Assembly (NCBI GenBank): GCA_026692885.1
Contig: JAPLNJ010000971.1
Location: 1 to 12,357 of the forward strand
Origin: Planctomycetota bacterium
GTDB taxonomy: Bacteria; Planctomycetota; Planctomycetia; Pirellulales; Pirellulaceae
DNA: 12,357 bases
Direction of reading: 5' to 3'
Part shown: one piece after another, positions 6,464 through 12,192 of the stretch
How positions within the stretch are numbered: the first letter of the stretch is position 1
Layout: every line of letters begins with the position of its first letter
Made by a program: the position numbers and the translations under genes
The notes under the pieces: generated by a model
Databases searched by the model: none
Told to the model about the DNA's origin: nothing
What the model saw: only the letters and a program-made list of their open reading frames with translations

Positions 6464-7375
6464 GTGAACGACCGCTGGCCTCCCACAAACGATGCTTCTG
6501 TGAGCGGATCCGTCGTCGTCGCAGCGTTGGTGCACGAAGCCGGTCCCTCGGTGCCGAACCGGCGCTGGGCGGGGCGACTGGTCGTGTTGATCGTCGTCCT
6601 GCTGGTGATGGGGCCGATTGTGTACACGGGACTGCCTCACGAAATTGCCAGTTGGTATGCGGCGGCCGCGTTCGAGAGGCGGCTGAACGATGATTTCGAC
6701 GGGGCCTTTGAACTGCTGGAGCGTGGGCTGACTTGGGATCCCGATGACGCCTCGAACTATCAACTCCGGGCAGACTGGAAACTGGCCCGCCAGGACTATC
6801 CGGGCTGCGTGGAGGACTGTGAACGCGCCTTGGAGTTGGAGCCGAAGAATCCGGCGGCGCTGACGGTGCGCAGTCAGGCGTTCCAGCATCTCGGTCGGCA
6901 TCGCGAAGCGATCGCAGACTGGGAGCAGATCGTGAAGATGTATCAGGGAGGCAGTTCGAATGCGAGGGCGACCAGTCTGAACGGTGTGGCTTACGCTCAG
7001 GCCGTCGGCAGCATCGACCTGGACAAGGCGCTGGACAACGTCGAGCAGGCCCTGCGTCTCGTGCCCTCGAACGCCGCGATGTTGGACACCCGCGGCTACA
7101 TTCGTTTGCTGAAGGGCGATCTGAAGGAAGCCAAAGAGGACCTGGATTTGGCGGTGGGAATGGTCGATGAACAGTTGAAGAAACTGGCGGCCCTGACAGA
7201 GTACATCGACCGGCGTGAGTACTTGTTGACCGTTCAGCAGGAACGGCAGGGGGCTGCAGTGATCTGGTATCATCGGGCCTTGCTCAGCGACGAGCTAGGC
7301 GATTCTCGGCAGGCCGAAGCGGACCGCAGACGGATCCGCGGACTGGGATTCGAGCCGCAGGCTGGCCTATTCTGA
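6464..7375 (+). CDS. Membrane-anchored TPR-repeat protein
   Basis: A single-pass membrane protein with tetratricopeptide repeats, likely a scaffold for protein contacts; no partner can be named. A short polar N-terminus precedes one hydrophobic segment (about 37-57, GRLVVLIVVLLVMGPIVYTG). Several TPR units follow from about residue 62. Clear examples are ASNYQLRADWKLARQDYPGC, NPAALTVRSQAFQHLGRHRE and AAMLDTRGYIRLLKGDLKEA. The tail (RALLSDELGDSRQAEADRRR) looks like another unit. The GTG at 6464 is preferred: AAGGAG at 6446-6451 precedes it, and the upstream open frame (TTG at 6371) crosses an intergenic repeat. The spacing of about 12 bases is long. 303 residues. Confidence 0.85.
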   Translation: MNDRWPPTNDASVSGSVVVAALVHEAGPSVPNRRWAGRLVVLIVVLLVMGPIVYTGLPHEIASWYAAAAFERRLNDDFDGAFELLERGLTWDPDDASNYQLRADWKLARQDYPGCVEDCERALELEPKNPAALTVRSQAFQHLGRHREAIADWEQIVKMYQGGSSNARATSLNGVAYAQAVGSIDLDKALDNVEQALRLVPSNAAMLDTRGYIRLLKGDLKEAKEDLDLAVGMVDEQLKKLAALTEYIDRREYLLTVQQERQGAAVIWYHRALLSDELGDSRQAEADRRRIRGLGFEPQAGLF

Positions 7376-7415
7376 GCTTTCAGTACACGGCAATTTTTCT
7401 TGTTCCGAGCGGCTC

Positions 7416-7443
7416 TTGCGGAACATCGCGTCGGGGGTATAAT
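7416..7443 (+). promoter_or_regulatory. Sigma70-like promoter of tRNA-Asp
   Basis: TTGCGG at 7416-7421 and a consensus TATAAT at 7438-7443 are separated by 16 bases. The expected start of transcription is near 7450, about 15 bases before the mature tRNA. This is the best promoter match in the window. Confidence 0.75.
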
Positions 7444-7464
7444 CCATCTTCATCAAACGTGCCT

Positions 7465-7538
7465 GGGGCGGTAGCTCAATTGGTTAGAGTACTGGACTGT
7501 CGATCCAGTGGTTGCGGGTTCGAGTCCCGTCCGCCTCG
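7465..7538 (+). tRNA. tRNA-Asp (anticodon GTC)
   Basis: The 74-base sequence folds as a complete cloverleaf. The acceptor stem GGGGCGG pairs with CCGCCTC (one G-U), with discriminator G. The D-arm is TAGCTCAATTGGTTAGA. The anticodon stem CTGGA/TCCAG carries the loop CTGTCGA with anticodon GTC at 7499-7501. The T-arm is GCGGGTTCGAGTCCCGT. CCA is not encoded (CTG follows). It has its own promoter (7416-7443) and terminator (7563-7595). The integrase starts about 160 bases downstream, so the 3' half of this gene is the likely core of an attachment site. Confidence 0.97.
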
Positions 7539-7562
7539 CTGAAGTAACGTACTGGGAATAAG

Positions 7563-7595
7563 GGACTTACGGCAATCAGCCGTTAGTCCTTTTTT
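7563..7595 (+). terminator. Rho-independent terminator of tRNA-Asp
   Basis: The 10-base arms GGACTTACGG (7563-7572) and CCGTTAGTCC (7580-7589) pair with one mismatch around a 7-base loop. Six T's follow at 7590-7595. It sits 25 bases after the tRNA, as expected for a single-tRNA transcript. Confidence 0.8.
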
Positions 7596-7600
7596 CGTTT

Positions 7601-7631
7601 CCCAGTGCCCACTGGGGACAAAGTGGGGACA
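7601..7631 (+). repeat. Direct repeat TGGGGACA x2 beside a small inverted repeat
   Basis: TGGGGACA occurs at 7613-7620 and again at 7624-7631, an 11-base period, about one helical turn. The first copy overlaps the inverted repeat CCCAGT-GCCC-ACTGGG (7601-7616). The site is between the tRNA terminator and the integrase start. It could be an arm-type recombinase site or an operator for the integrase; neither is proved by the sequence. Confidence 0.45.
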
Positions 7632-7695
7632 GGTTTGGCTTTGCGTGGGACTTGTGTCGCTGGTTCTTTCCCAAACCTATGGGGAGAATTGCGAC

Positions 7696-8991
7696 ATGGC
7701 ATCTCTCGAACAACGCGGCAACGCGTACCGCATCGTTTTCCGCCACGCCGGCCAGAAAATTACCCGCTCCCTGAAGACTCACGACGAGCGGGCGGCCAAC
7801 GCCTGCCTTGCCCGGCTGGAGGACAACCTTCGCCGACTGGAGTTGGGCTTGCTCACGCCTCCCGAAGGCGTCGACATTGCCACCTTCCTCTTGTCCGACG
7901 GGCGTACCCAGCTGCCGCCAGTGCCACACTCCACGGTTCGCAGCGTCGGCGACCTCCTCGACCAATACCTCAGCAGCATCAGTCCGGGGAGCCTGGAGGA
8001 AACCACGCTCGCCGGAATGCGAATCCATGTCCGCCGGCTGAAACTTGTCCTCGGCGACAAAGCACGCCTGGACAACTTCTCACTGTCGGACCTGCAAAAA
8101 TACGTGGATAAGCGGGCCCGCGACAAGGGAATTCGAAAACGGGATCTCAGTACGGCCACGATCAGGAAGGAACTTCGGACGCTCACAAGCGCCTGGACCT
8201 GGGGACTGGATAGTGGAACAATCAGCAAACCGCTTCCGAAGAAGGGTCTCCGTTTTCCAAAAATGGCAGAAAAGCCTCCCTTCCAGACATGGGAGGAAAT
8301 CGAGCGGAAGATCGCCCGCGGCGGGCTGACAGATACCGAGAAAGCGGAACTCTGGGACTGCCTGTTCCTCACGTTGTCCGAGATCGACGAGCTCCTGGAC
8401 TTCGTTCGTCAGCACGCTCGGCAACCGTTCATCTACCCGATGTTCCTCTTCGCCGCACACACCGGCGCGCGACGAAGCGAATTGATCCGATCCGAGATCG
8501 ACGACATCGGCTTCGACGCTGCCACCGTCATTGTCCGCGAGAAGAAACGCGTTCGAGGAAAGCTGTCCACGCGGCGAGTACCACTTTCTCCCCTCCTCTA
8601 TCGCGTGCTTCACGACTGGGTCGCCAACCACCCCGGCGGCAAGTACACGTTCTGCCTGGGCCCCCCCGCCGCTGGAACTCAAACGGCGCGCGACGTTACC
8701 ACCCAAATCACTGGCGATGAAGCCCACGACCACTTCAAACGGACGCTCGCCGGGAGCAAGTGGGACAAGCTTCGCGGGTGGCACGTGTTTCGCCACTCGT
8801 TCTGCAGCAACTGCGCCGCGAAGGGCATCGACCAGCGAATCATCAACGCCTGGGTCGGCCACCAAACGGAAGAAATGGTCCGGAGGTACAGGCACCTCAT
8901 CCCGAATCAGCAGCAAGAAGCGATTCGGCTTGTGTTCGGGGATGAACTGACACCGACGGTTTCGGCGCCCACGGAAAGTGTCGGTTCCTGA
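7696..8991 (+). CDS. Tyrosine recombinase (phage-type integrase)
   Basis: A site-specific recombinase that cuts and rejoins DNA through a 3'-phosphotyrosine. The 431-residue protein has an N-terminal arm/core-binding region, then the catalytic domain from about residue 250. The catalytic residues are present: R259 in HTGARRSEL, a basic hairpin KLSTRRVPL supplying the lysine, H363 and R366 in HVFRHSF, H389 in VGHQ, and the nucleophile Y398 in RRYRHL. The ATG at 7696 has GGGGAG (7681-7686) upstream. The first residues (MASLEQRGNAYRIVFRHAGQ) match the N-terminal strand motif of such integrases. It directly follows tRNA-Asp in the same direction, the common arrangement when the tRNA 3' end is the target. 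It looks functional. The excision partner may be one of the convergent HTH genes. Confidence 0.95.
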   Translation: MASLEQRGNAYRIVFRHAGQKITRSLKTHDERAANACLARLEDNLRRLELGLLTPPEGVDIATFLLSDGRTQLPPVPHSTVRSVGDLLDQYLSSISPGSLEETTLAGMRIHVRRLKLVLGDKARLDNFSLSDLQKYVDKRARDKGIRKRDLSTATIRKELRTLTSAWTWGLDSGTISKPLPKKGLRFPKMAEKPPFQTWEEIERKIARGGLTDTEKAELWDCLFLTLSEIDELLDFVRQHARQPFIYPMFLFAAHTGARRSELIRSEIDDIGFDAATVIVREKKRVRGKLSTRRVPLSPLLYRVLHDWVANHPGGKYTFCLGPPAAGTQTARDVTTQITGDEAHDHFKRTLAGSKWDKLRGWHVFRHSFCSNCAAKGIDQRIINAWVGHQTEEMVRRYRHLIPNQQQEAIRLVFGDELTPTVSAPTESVGS

Positions 8992-9014
8992 ATACGTTGG
9001 TGGGTGGGAGGCTC

Positions 9015-9038
9015 GCTGGGAGGCATCACGCCCCCAGC
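9015..9038. terminator. Hairpin between convergent integrase and HTH genes
   Basis: GCTGGG-A-GGC (9015-9024) pairs with GCC-CCCAGC (9030-9038) around the loop ATCAC, giving a nine-pair stem with one bulged A. It sits between two converging stop codons and could help end transcription from both sides. There is no T-run on either strand, so it is not a typical Rho-independent terminator. Confidence 0.3.
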
Positions 9039-9064
9039 CGGAGAATTTGGCAGAGGGTATGCCA

Positions 9065-9328
9065 CTACATCGGGAGAAGCCCCTCATTCTGGATGCGTGT
9101 CAGTTCTTCGTGAGAGATGATCCACTCCTTCGCTCGGCCGCGTCCACACTCGCGTTTGCTGGCGGAGACGCGACCGAGACGACACCACTCACGTACGGTG
9201 AATTCGGCTCGACCGAGGATCTGTGCGACCTCAGCGATGGTGTACCAGTCCTTCACGGTGCGTTGGCTGACAAGCTGTTCGAGCAACGTCTCGATACGTT
9301 CCAGACGCTGGACAAGCAATTCGGTCAC
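9065..9328 (-). CDS. Small helix-turn-helix protein (excisionase/MerR-like), array copy nearest the integrase
   Basis: An 87-residue DNA-binding protein of the HTH_17/excisionase type. A leucine-rich N-terminal helix (LVQRLERIETLLEQLVSQ), likely for dimerisation, precedes the winged HTH. The scanning helix is DWYTIAEVAQILG, the recognition helix EFTVREWCRLGR, and the wing is ECGRGRAKEWIIS. It ends with the conserved HEELTRIQNEGLLP. The GTG at 9328 has GAGGAG seven bases upstream. It is the most diverged intact member of the array and lacks the SYRHPRP tail of the 10541 and 11458 copies. It could be the recombination directionality factor for the convergent integrase or a local repressor; the sequence does not decide. 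Confidence 0.85.
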   Translation of the reverse strand: MTELLVQRLERIETLLEQLVSQRTVKDWYTIAEVAQILGRAEFTVREWCRLGRVSASKRECGRGRAKEWIISHEELTRIQNEGLLPM

Positions 9329-9388
9329 GGTCAGTCTCCTCGAAACGATGGGGTTGCGGCGGCGATATCGGCCCCGGTTTGTATTGTC

Positions 9389-9598
9389 CTAGTCTCTGCC
9401 CCTCTTGAAACGCATCAACTCGTCGCGGCTGATCATCCATTTCTCGGTGTTTCCGGGGCCGCTCGGCCGTACTTGAGCGTGGATTATCCCGCGGCGGCAG
9501 TACTCGCGGACCGTGTAGGGCGACATGCACAGGAATTCCGCGACGGACCTGTCGTCGTACCAGTCTTGGACGGGACGCTGTTCAGGGATTTCGGGCAT
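9389..9598 (-). CDS. Small helix-turn-helix protein, short array copy
   Basis: A 69-residue paralogue without the N-terminal leucine-rich helix. From the ATG at 9598 it reads MPEIPEQRPVQDWYDDRSVA, then LCMSPYTVREYCRRGIIHAQ and EKWMISRDELMRFKRGRD. AGAGG lies about seven bases upstream of that ATG. An in-frame upstream start (9670) runs into the neighbouring pseudogene spacer and is not preferred. The wing motif CGRG is changed to SGPG, and the protein stops right after the final helix, so DNA contacts or dimerisation may differ from the full-length copies. It lies 60 bases upstream of the copy at 9065-9328 on the same strand and is probably cotranscribed with it. Confidence 0.75.
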   Translation of the reverse strand: MPEIPEQRPVQDWYDDRSVAEFLCMSPYTVREYCRRGIIHAQVRPSGPGNTEKWMISRDELMRFKRGRD

Positions 9599-9617
9599 GT
9601 CGTCGCCTCTCATCTTG

Positions 9618-9635
9618 GTTATCGATGCCGATAAC
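9618..9635. repeat. Perfect short palindrome in the array spacer
   Basis: GTTATCG-ATGC-CGATAAC is a perfect seven-base inverted repeat about 20 bases upstream of the HTH start at 9598. The equivalent spacers of other copies (around 10555 and 11470) have GATGCCGGTAACTCA but not the full symmetry. An operator is possible; it may equally be drift in a conserved tail sequence. Confidence 0.35.
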
Positions 9636-9784
9636 TCATCGGGGGCAGTGGTGGCCCTCTGCCTCGACACGTATCAACTCTTCGTGATAAATCATCCCTT
9701 TCGTGGACTTGCCCCGTCCGCAGGATCGCTTCTCAGCGTGGATTCTCCCAGGCGGCAGTACTCGCGGACCGCGTAGGGCGACAT
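9636..9784 (-). pseudogene. Decayed HTH paralogue, frameshifted, N-terminus missing
   Basis: Read on the reverse strand, MSPYAVREYCRLG begins at an ATG at 9784. The homologous sequence then continues in another frame as GRIHAEKRSCGRGKS and STKGMIYHEELIRVEAEGHH, stopping at 9636-9638. One lost or gained base near the Gly codon explains the break. The first 30-40 residues of the family, including the DWY scanning helix, are absent: the ATG follows the methyltransferase stop codon by only nine bases, directly after AAGGAGG. A product stopping early in the first frame would lack a wing. It is clearly a relic of the same family as the intact copies on both sides. Confidence 0.8.
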
Positions 9785-9793
9785 CCTCCTTGG

Positions 9794-10423
9794 TCAGAAC
9801 AACCGACGTTCAACCTGGTTCCCATACACTGTCCAGCCGGAGTGAGGCTGTTCCTCGCGACCGTACAGTTCGAGGTACGGGCCGGGACTGACACGCTCGA
9901 TTAGCTCTCGAAATGCGAAAGGCTTCCGGCTGTGAATCGAGCGCCGCGTCATTAGCCAGCTCCTGCAGCTGTGGTCGCGGAAGGGAAGGTTTCCGCGGAT
10001 GCCTAGCAGCAAGAACTCGTGCGAGACTCGCCAGTAGTTGCCCATGCCGAGTTGTGGCTTGATCCACACAAGGCACGACTTGTAGTGGAAGCCCCAGGCA
10101 TGGAGGACATCGAATGCTTCCCGGAGAAACGCATTGGTCGTCCACAGATGCAAGTGAGCCTGGTTGGCAGCCAAGGACCTGATTGGTTCACTACGGATTT
10201 GTTCGAGTGTCATTGTCCGGTAGTGCTTCTCTGCGGCCCCGCGGGCGGCGGTGTTGGAGTACGGCCAGGGTGGATCTGCGTAGATCGTCGGGTATCGCGC
10301 GCCTTGCCGCACCAGTTCTCCCAAATCACGAACCACCGATGGCAGCGCGGCGGGAGCGACGGGGAAGCCGCCCGAAGGCCCTTCCGTTTGGGTCGAATCA
10401 AATCTTCCCGGCTGGTCATCCAT
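9794..10423 (-). CDS. MT-A70 family adenine methyltransferase
   Basis: A predicted N6-adenine methyltransferase of the MT-A70 family, the sort found without a restriction partner in phages and integrative elements. The catalytic DPPW is at 50-53 (TIYADPPWPYSN). It is followed by KHYRTMTLEQI, HLHLWTTNAFL, the WIKPQLGMGNYWR region, SHEFLLLGIRG and the C-terminal PGPYLELYGRE and GWTVYGNQVE. The conserved core is complete. The first 20 or so residues (MDDQPGRFDSTQTEGPSGG) are an out-of-frame reading of a decayed HTH gene, so the ancestral start may have been elsewhere; a GTG at 10336 is an alternative. The gene sits between two HTH pseudogenes in the same direction. It probably modifies host or element DNA; its target sequence is unknown. 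Confidence 0.9.
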   Translation of the reverse strand: MDDQPGRFDSTQTEGPSGGFPVAPAALPSVVRDLGELVRQGARYPTIYADPPWPYSNTAARGAAEKHYRTMTLEQIRSEPIRSLAANQAHLHLWTTNAFLREAFDVLHAWGFHYKSCLVWIKPQLGMGNYWRVSHEFLLLGIRGNLPFRDHSCRSWLMTRRSIHSRKPFAFRELIERVSPGPYLELYGREEQPHSGWTVYGNQVERRLF

Positions 10424-10529
10424 TCGGAGGTTTTCCAGTCAGCGGACTCGCTTCTGGGCGAGGATTCTCCCAATGCGGCAGTATTCGAGCGTCCGCCAGG
10501 CGTTTCAAGAGCCGGAGAATTCGGCCCAT
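10372..10529 (-). pseudogene. Decayed HTH paralogue overlapping the methyltransferase start
   Basis: Fragments of the family occur in order on the reverse strand but in different frames. MGRILRLLKRLADAR starts at an ATG at 10529 and resembles the MDEILERLERIE helix. YCRIGRILAQKRVR matches the recognition-helix/wing region YCRQGRIHAQKRV. WKTSEWMTSREDLIRPKRKG matches SEEWMISHEELMRVKAEG. The DWY scanning helix between the first two is deleted, and at least two frame changes separate the rest. A ribosome-binding-like AAGG after the stop of the 10541 gene is kept. Its last part overlaps the annotated 5' end of the methyltransferase. Confidence 0.75.
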
Positions 10530-10540
10530 AACGTTACCTT

Positions 10541-10894
10541 TCATGTTGGCCGCGGATGCCGGTAACTCATGGGGTCGGGCAGCAGGCCCTCTGCTCTGAT
10601 CCGCATCAACTCGTTGTGGCTGATCATCCACTCCTCGGAGTTTCCCCGTCCACAGGCTCGTTTCGTTGCGTGGACTCTGCCCTGGCGGCACCACTCGCGG
10701 ACCGTGTACGGTGACTTCCCGATCAGTTTCGCGGCAGCTTTGGTGTCGTACCAGTCTTGGATCTGACACCCGTTGACAAGGATCGCGAGGGCCGCTTCGA
10801 TACGTTCCATCCGTTCAAGCCAGTCTTGGAGCTGCTTGACAAGGATCGCCAGAGCGGCTTCCGTACCTCCCAGGCGTTCGAGGATTTCGTTCAT
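10541..10894 (-). CDS. Helix-turn-helix protein with duplicated N-terminal helix
   Basis: A 117-residue array paralogue. The N-terminal leucine-rich segment is present twice: EAALAILVKQLQDW, then MERIEAALAILVNGCQIQDW. This reflects an in-frame 63-base duplication, visible as two TTGACAAGGATCGC copies (10773 and 10836). After it come the HTH (YDTKAAAKLIGKSPYTVREW), the wing (RACGRGNSEEWMIS) and the shared tail HNELMRIRAEGLLPDPMSY. The ATG at 10894 has AAGGTG about five bases upstream. The leader and the ~100-bp palindrome upstream (10959-11056) are repeated in front of the gene at 11458-11748. The extra helix could lengthen a coiled coil or change oligomer state; function otherwise as for the other copies. 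Confidence 0.85.
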   Translation of the reverse strand: MNEILERLGGTEAALAILVKQLQDWLERMERIEAALAILVNGCQIQDWYDTKAAAKLIGKSPYTVREWCRQGRVHATKRACGRGNSEEWMISHNELMRIRAEGLLPDPMSYRHPRPT

Positions 10895-10958
10895 GGTGTC
10901 ACCTTGACTGCTGCATCATCGAAGTGTGCGGAGCCTGCGTCAGATCCGGCGGCTGCGC

Positions 10959-11056
10959 GAGGGCGAAGGAGCCGGGGCGTCAGTCCACGGTGGTGAGCGA
11001 AACCGTCCGTGTGGACCCCATCGGGGTTTGGACTGAGCCCCGGCTCCTTCGCCCTC
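10959..11056. repeat. ~98-bp palindrome, unit A
   Basis: The left arm (10959-10987) begins GAGGGCGAAGGAGCCGGGGC. The right arm (11029-11056) is its reverse complement over 28 bases, with a single bulged G at 10979. The loop holds a second small hairpin, CCCC-ATC-GGGG. It is 64 bases upstream of the HTH start at 10894 and matches the element at 11815-11914. It may be an untranslated-leader hairpin, a protein-binding site or a MITE-like insertion carried along in the duplicated module. Confidence 0.8.
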
Positions 11057-11259
11057 CTTCGGCACGGTCGGAGCCGGCAGAATCGCTGTCGGCTGAATGA
11101 TTCCGATATTCGATAAGTAGGTCACATCCGTCAGGCGGCAAATTCTTTTCCCGCCGACCAGCACATCAGACCCCTCATTGAAAGGGGAATTCCCTTGCGC
11201 AACGCACGATAGTTGGCTGGGCTTGCCGTTGGAGGCAACGTATGCGGACGAGGTCGACA
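11057..11259. other. Between unit A palindrome and decayed HTH copy; no gene recognised
   Basis: On the reverse strand one frame continues from the decayed HTH copy at 11446 and reads through this stretch (for example EGSDVLVGGKRICRLTDVTY) into the palindrome below. Because it crosses both a broken gene and a palindrome, it is probably not one real protein. The middle part looks coding-like and may be a fragment of an unrelated gene. I see no promoter or RNA gene here. Confidence 0.3.
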
Positions 11260-11446
11260 GCATGCGCGCGCAAGGGGTTCGTCGTGACTTATCGCCTCCC
11301 CGCGGTGCCCCATCCCACCGCGACGAGATGGGGATCTCCGCAGGATTTCCGCGGTGGCCCGTGATGTCGAACCATTTTTGAACGCGACGCTGCTTCACAA
11401 GGTCTGCAAGTGCGGCTTCGATCCACTCTCTGGAGATTTCGTCCAT
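11260..11446 (-). pseudogene. Decayed HTH paralogue with internal deletion and frameshifts
   Basis: An ATG at 11446, after AAGGTG and 9 bases past the stop of the 11458 gene, starts MDEISREWIEAALADLVKQR and RVQKWFDI, matching the family N-terminus. In a second frame the sequence continues AEILRRSPS, matching AELLGKSPY, then skips the recognition helix and wing. It resumes as GEAISHDEPLARA, matching EEWMISHEELMRV. The missing DNA-recognition helix means no working DNA-binding protein can be made. The long open frame from 11461 to 10940 is the read-through of this relic. Confidence 0.75.
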
Positions 11447-11457
11447 GGCGGCACCTT

Positions 11458-11748
11458 TCATCTCGGTCGCGGATGCCGGTAACTCAAGGGGTCCGGCAGC
11501 AGGCCCTCTGCCTTGACCCGCATCAACTCTTCGTGGCTAATCATCCATTCCTCCGACTTGCCCCGTCCACAGACTCGCTTTTGGGCGTGGATTCTTCCTT
11601 GCCTGCAGTACTCGCGAACGGTGTACGGTGATTTCCCAAGGAGTTCCGCGGCGGCCGTGGTGTCGTACCAGTCTTGGACAAGACGCTGCTTGACAAGGCA
11701 GGCAAGAGCGGATTCGATACGTTCTAGGCGTTCGAGGATTTCGTCCAT
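11458..11748 (-). CDS. Small helix-turn-helix protein, array copy farthest from the integrase
   Basis: A 96-residue, best-preserved paralogue. Its N-terminal amphipathic helix (MDEILERLERIESALACLV, 1-19) is followed by DWYDTTAAAELLG (26-38), the recognition helix SPYTVREYCRQGR (40-52), the wing with CGRGKSEEW, and the tail HEELMRVKAEGLLPDPLSY. The fold is the excisionase/MerR-type winged HTH. The ATG at 11748 has AAGGTG about five bases upstream. The leader and palindrome (11815-11914) precede it. If the array is one operon it would be the first gene. The next copy (11446) and later ones begin a few bases after preceding stops, as in a polycistronic unit. Confidence 0.87.
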   Translation of the reverse strand: MDEILERLERIESALACLVKQRLVQDWYDTTAAAELLGKSPYTVREYCRQGRIHAQKRVCGRGKSEEWMISHEELMRVKAEGLLPDPLSYRHPRPR

Positions 11749-11814
11749 GGCGTCACCTTGACTGGTGCATCGTCGAAGTGTTGGGAACCCGCTGCAGGGG
11801 ACACTCTGTCGCGC

Positions 11815-11914
11815 GAGGGCGAAGGAACCGGGGCGTCACTCCACGGTGGCGAACCGTCCGGTGTGGAACCCCATCAGGGTGGGGTTTGGAATGGGCCCCG
11901 GCTCCTTTGCCCTC
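11815..11914. repeat. ~100-bp palindrome, unit B
   Basis: The left arm (11815-11843) begins GAGGGCGAAGGAACCGGGGC and the right arm is 11887-11914. They pair with several mismatches, fewer pairs than unit A. The loop again has a small stem, AACCCC/GGGGTT. It lies 66 bases upstream of the HTH start at 11748. The same placement relative to two paralogues is what links the palindrome to the gene. Confidence 0.75.
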
Positions 11915-12001
11915 GACACGGCGTGAAACTACTAGCGGTGCGAATCACGATTGTCGGCATCGTTAGAAGCTGCTTGACAAAACACGGAGGAAGAATCCCC
12001 A

Positions 12002-12118
12002 ATGACCATGAATTTGAATACGCCACTTATTGGTGGGTTCGTGCGGGAACCAGTGTTCAAACCAGGAGTTGCATCGAATCTCGAAGTAATTCTTGGCCAG
12101 CCGCAAAGCATCGCCTAG
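12002..12118 (+). CDS. Possible 38-residue small protein, unknown function
   Basis: A short forward ORF reads MTMNLNTPLIGGFVREPVFK, then PGVASNLEVILGQPQSIA and a TAG. A strong GGAGGA (11986-11991) lies ten bases before the ATG, among the best ribosome binding sites in the window. It is divergent from the HTH array and outside the duplicated modules. It has no membrane segment and no motif I recognise. It may be a genuine small protein, the start of a longer gene broken by mutation, or chance. Confidence 0.35.
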   Translation: MTMNLNTPLIGGFVREPVFKPGVASNLEVILGQPQSIA

Positions 12119-12192
12119 AGGACGACGAACTCATCGAGCCAACTAACGACACCCAGCGTAGGGAGTGATTGAACGCTTTTTCGCCGGACTCG

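Larger units (their letters stand above)
10541..11914 (-). repeat. Tandem module duplication: HTH gene + leader + palindrome, two units
   Basis: The HTH gene, the leader and the palindrome are present twice. Unit A has its gene at 10541-10894 and palindrome at 10959-11056. Unit B has its gene at 11458-11748 and palindrome at 11815-11914. Gene starts are offset by 854 bases and palindromes by 856. The leaders share GTCACCTTGACT and CATC.TCGAAGTGT. Unit B also carries a decayed gene copy (11260-11446) between its intact gene and the palindrome of unit A. Unequal recombination between repeated modules is the simplest explanation. Confidence 0.7.

Noticed and set aside
8080..9087. 335-codon reverse open frame opposite the integrase
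   Set aside because: It is antisense to a complete tyrosine recombinase with all catalytic residues; high GC makes long shadow frames common here. Its translation shows no recognisable motif.
10940..11461. 173-codon reverse frame as a single intact protein
   Set aside because: It starts as an HTH copy, leaves homology after QKWFDI, and runs through a palindrome; homologous pieces continue in another frame, so it is read-through of a pseudogene.
9065..11748. CRISPR array
   Set aside because: The repeats are diverged coding paralogues of 70-117 codons with irregular spacing, not short identical repeats with unique spacers, and no cas genes are present.
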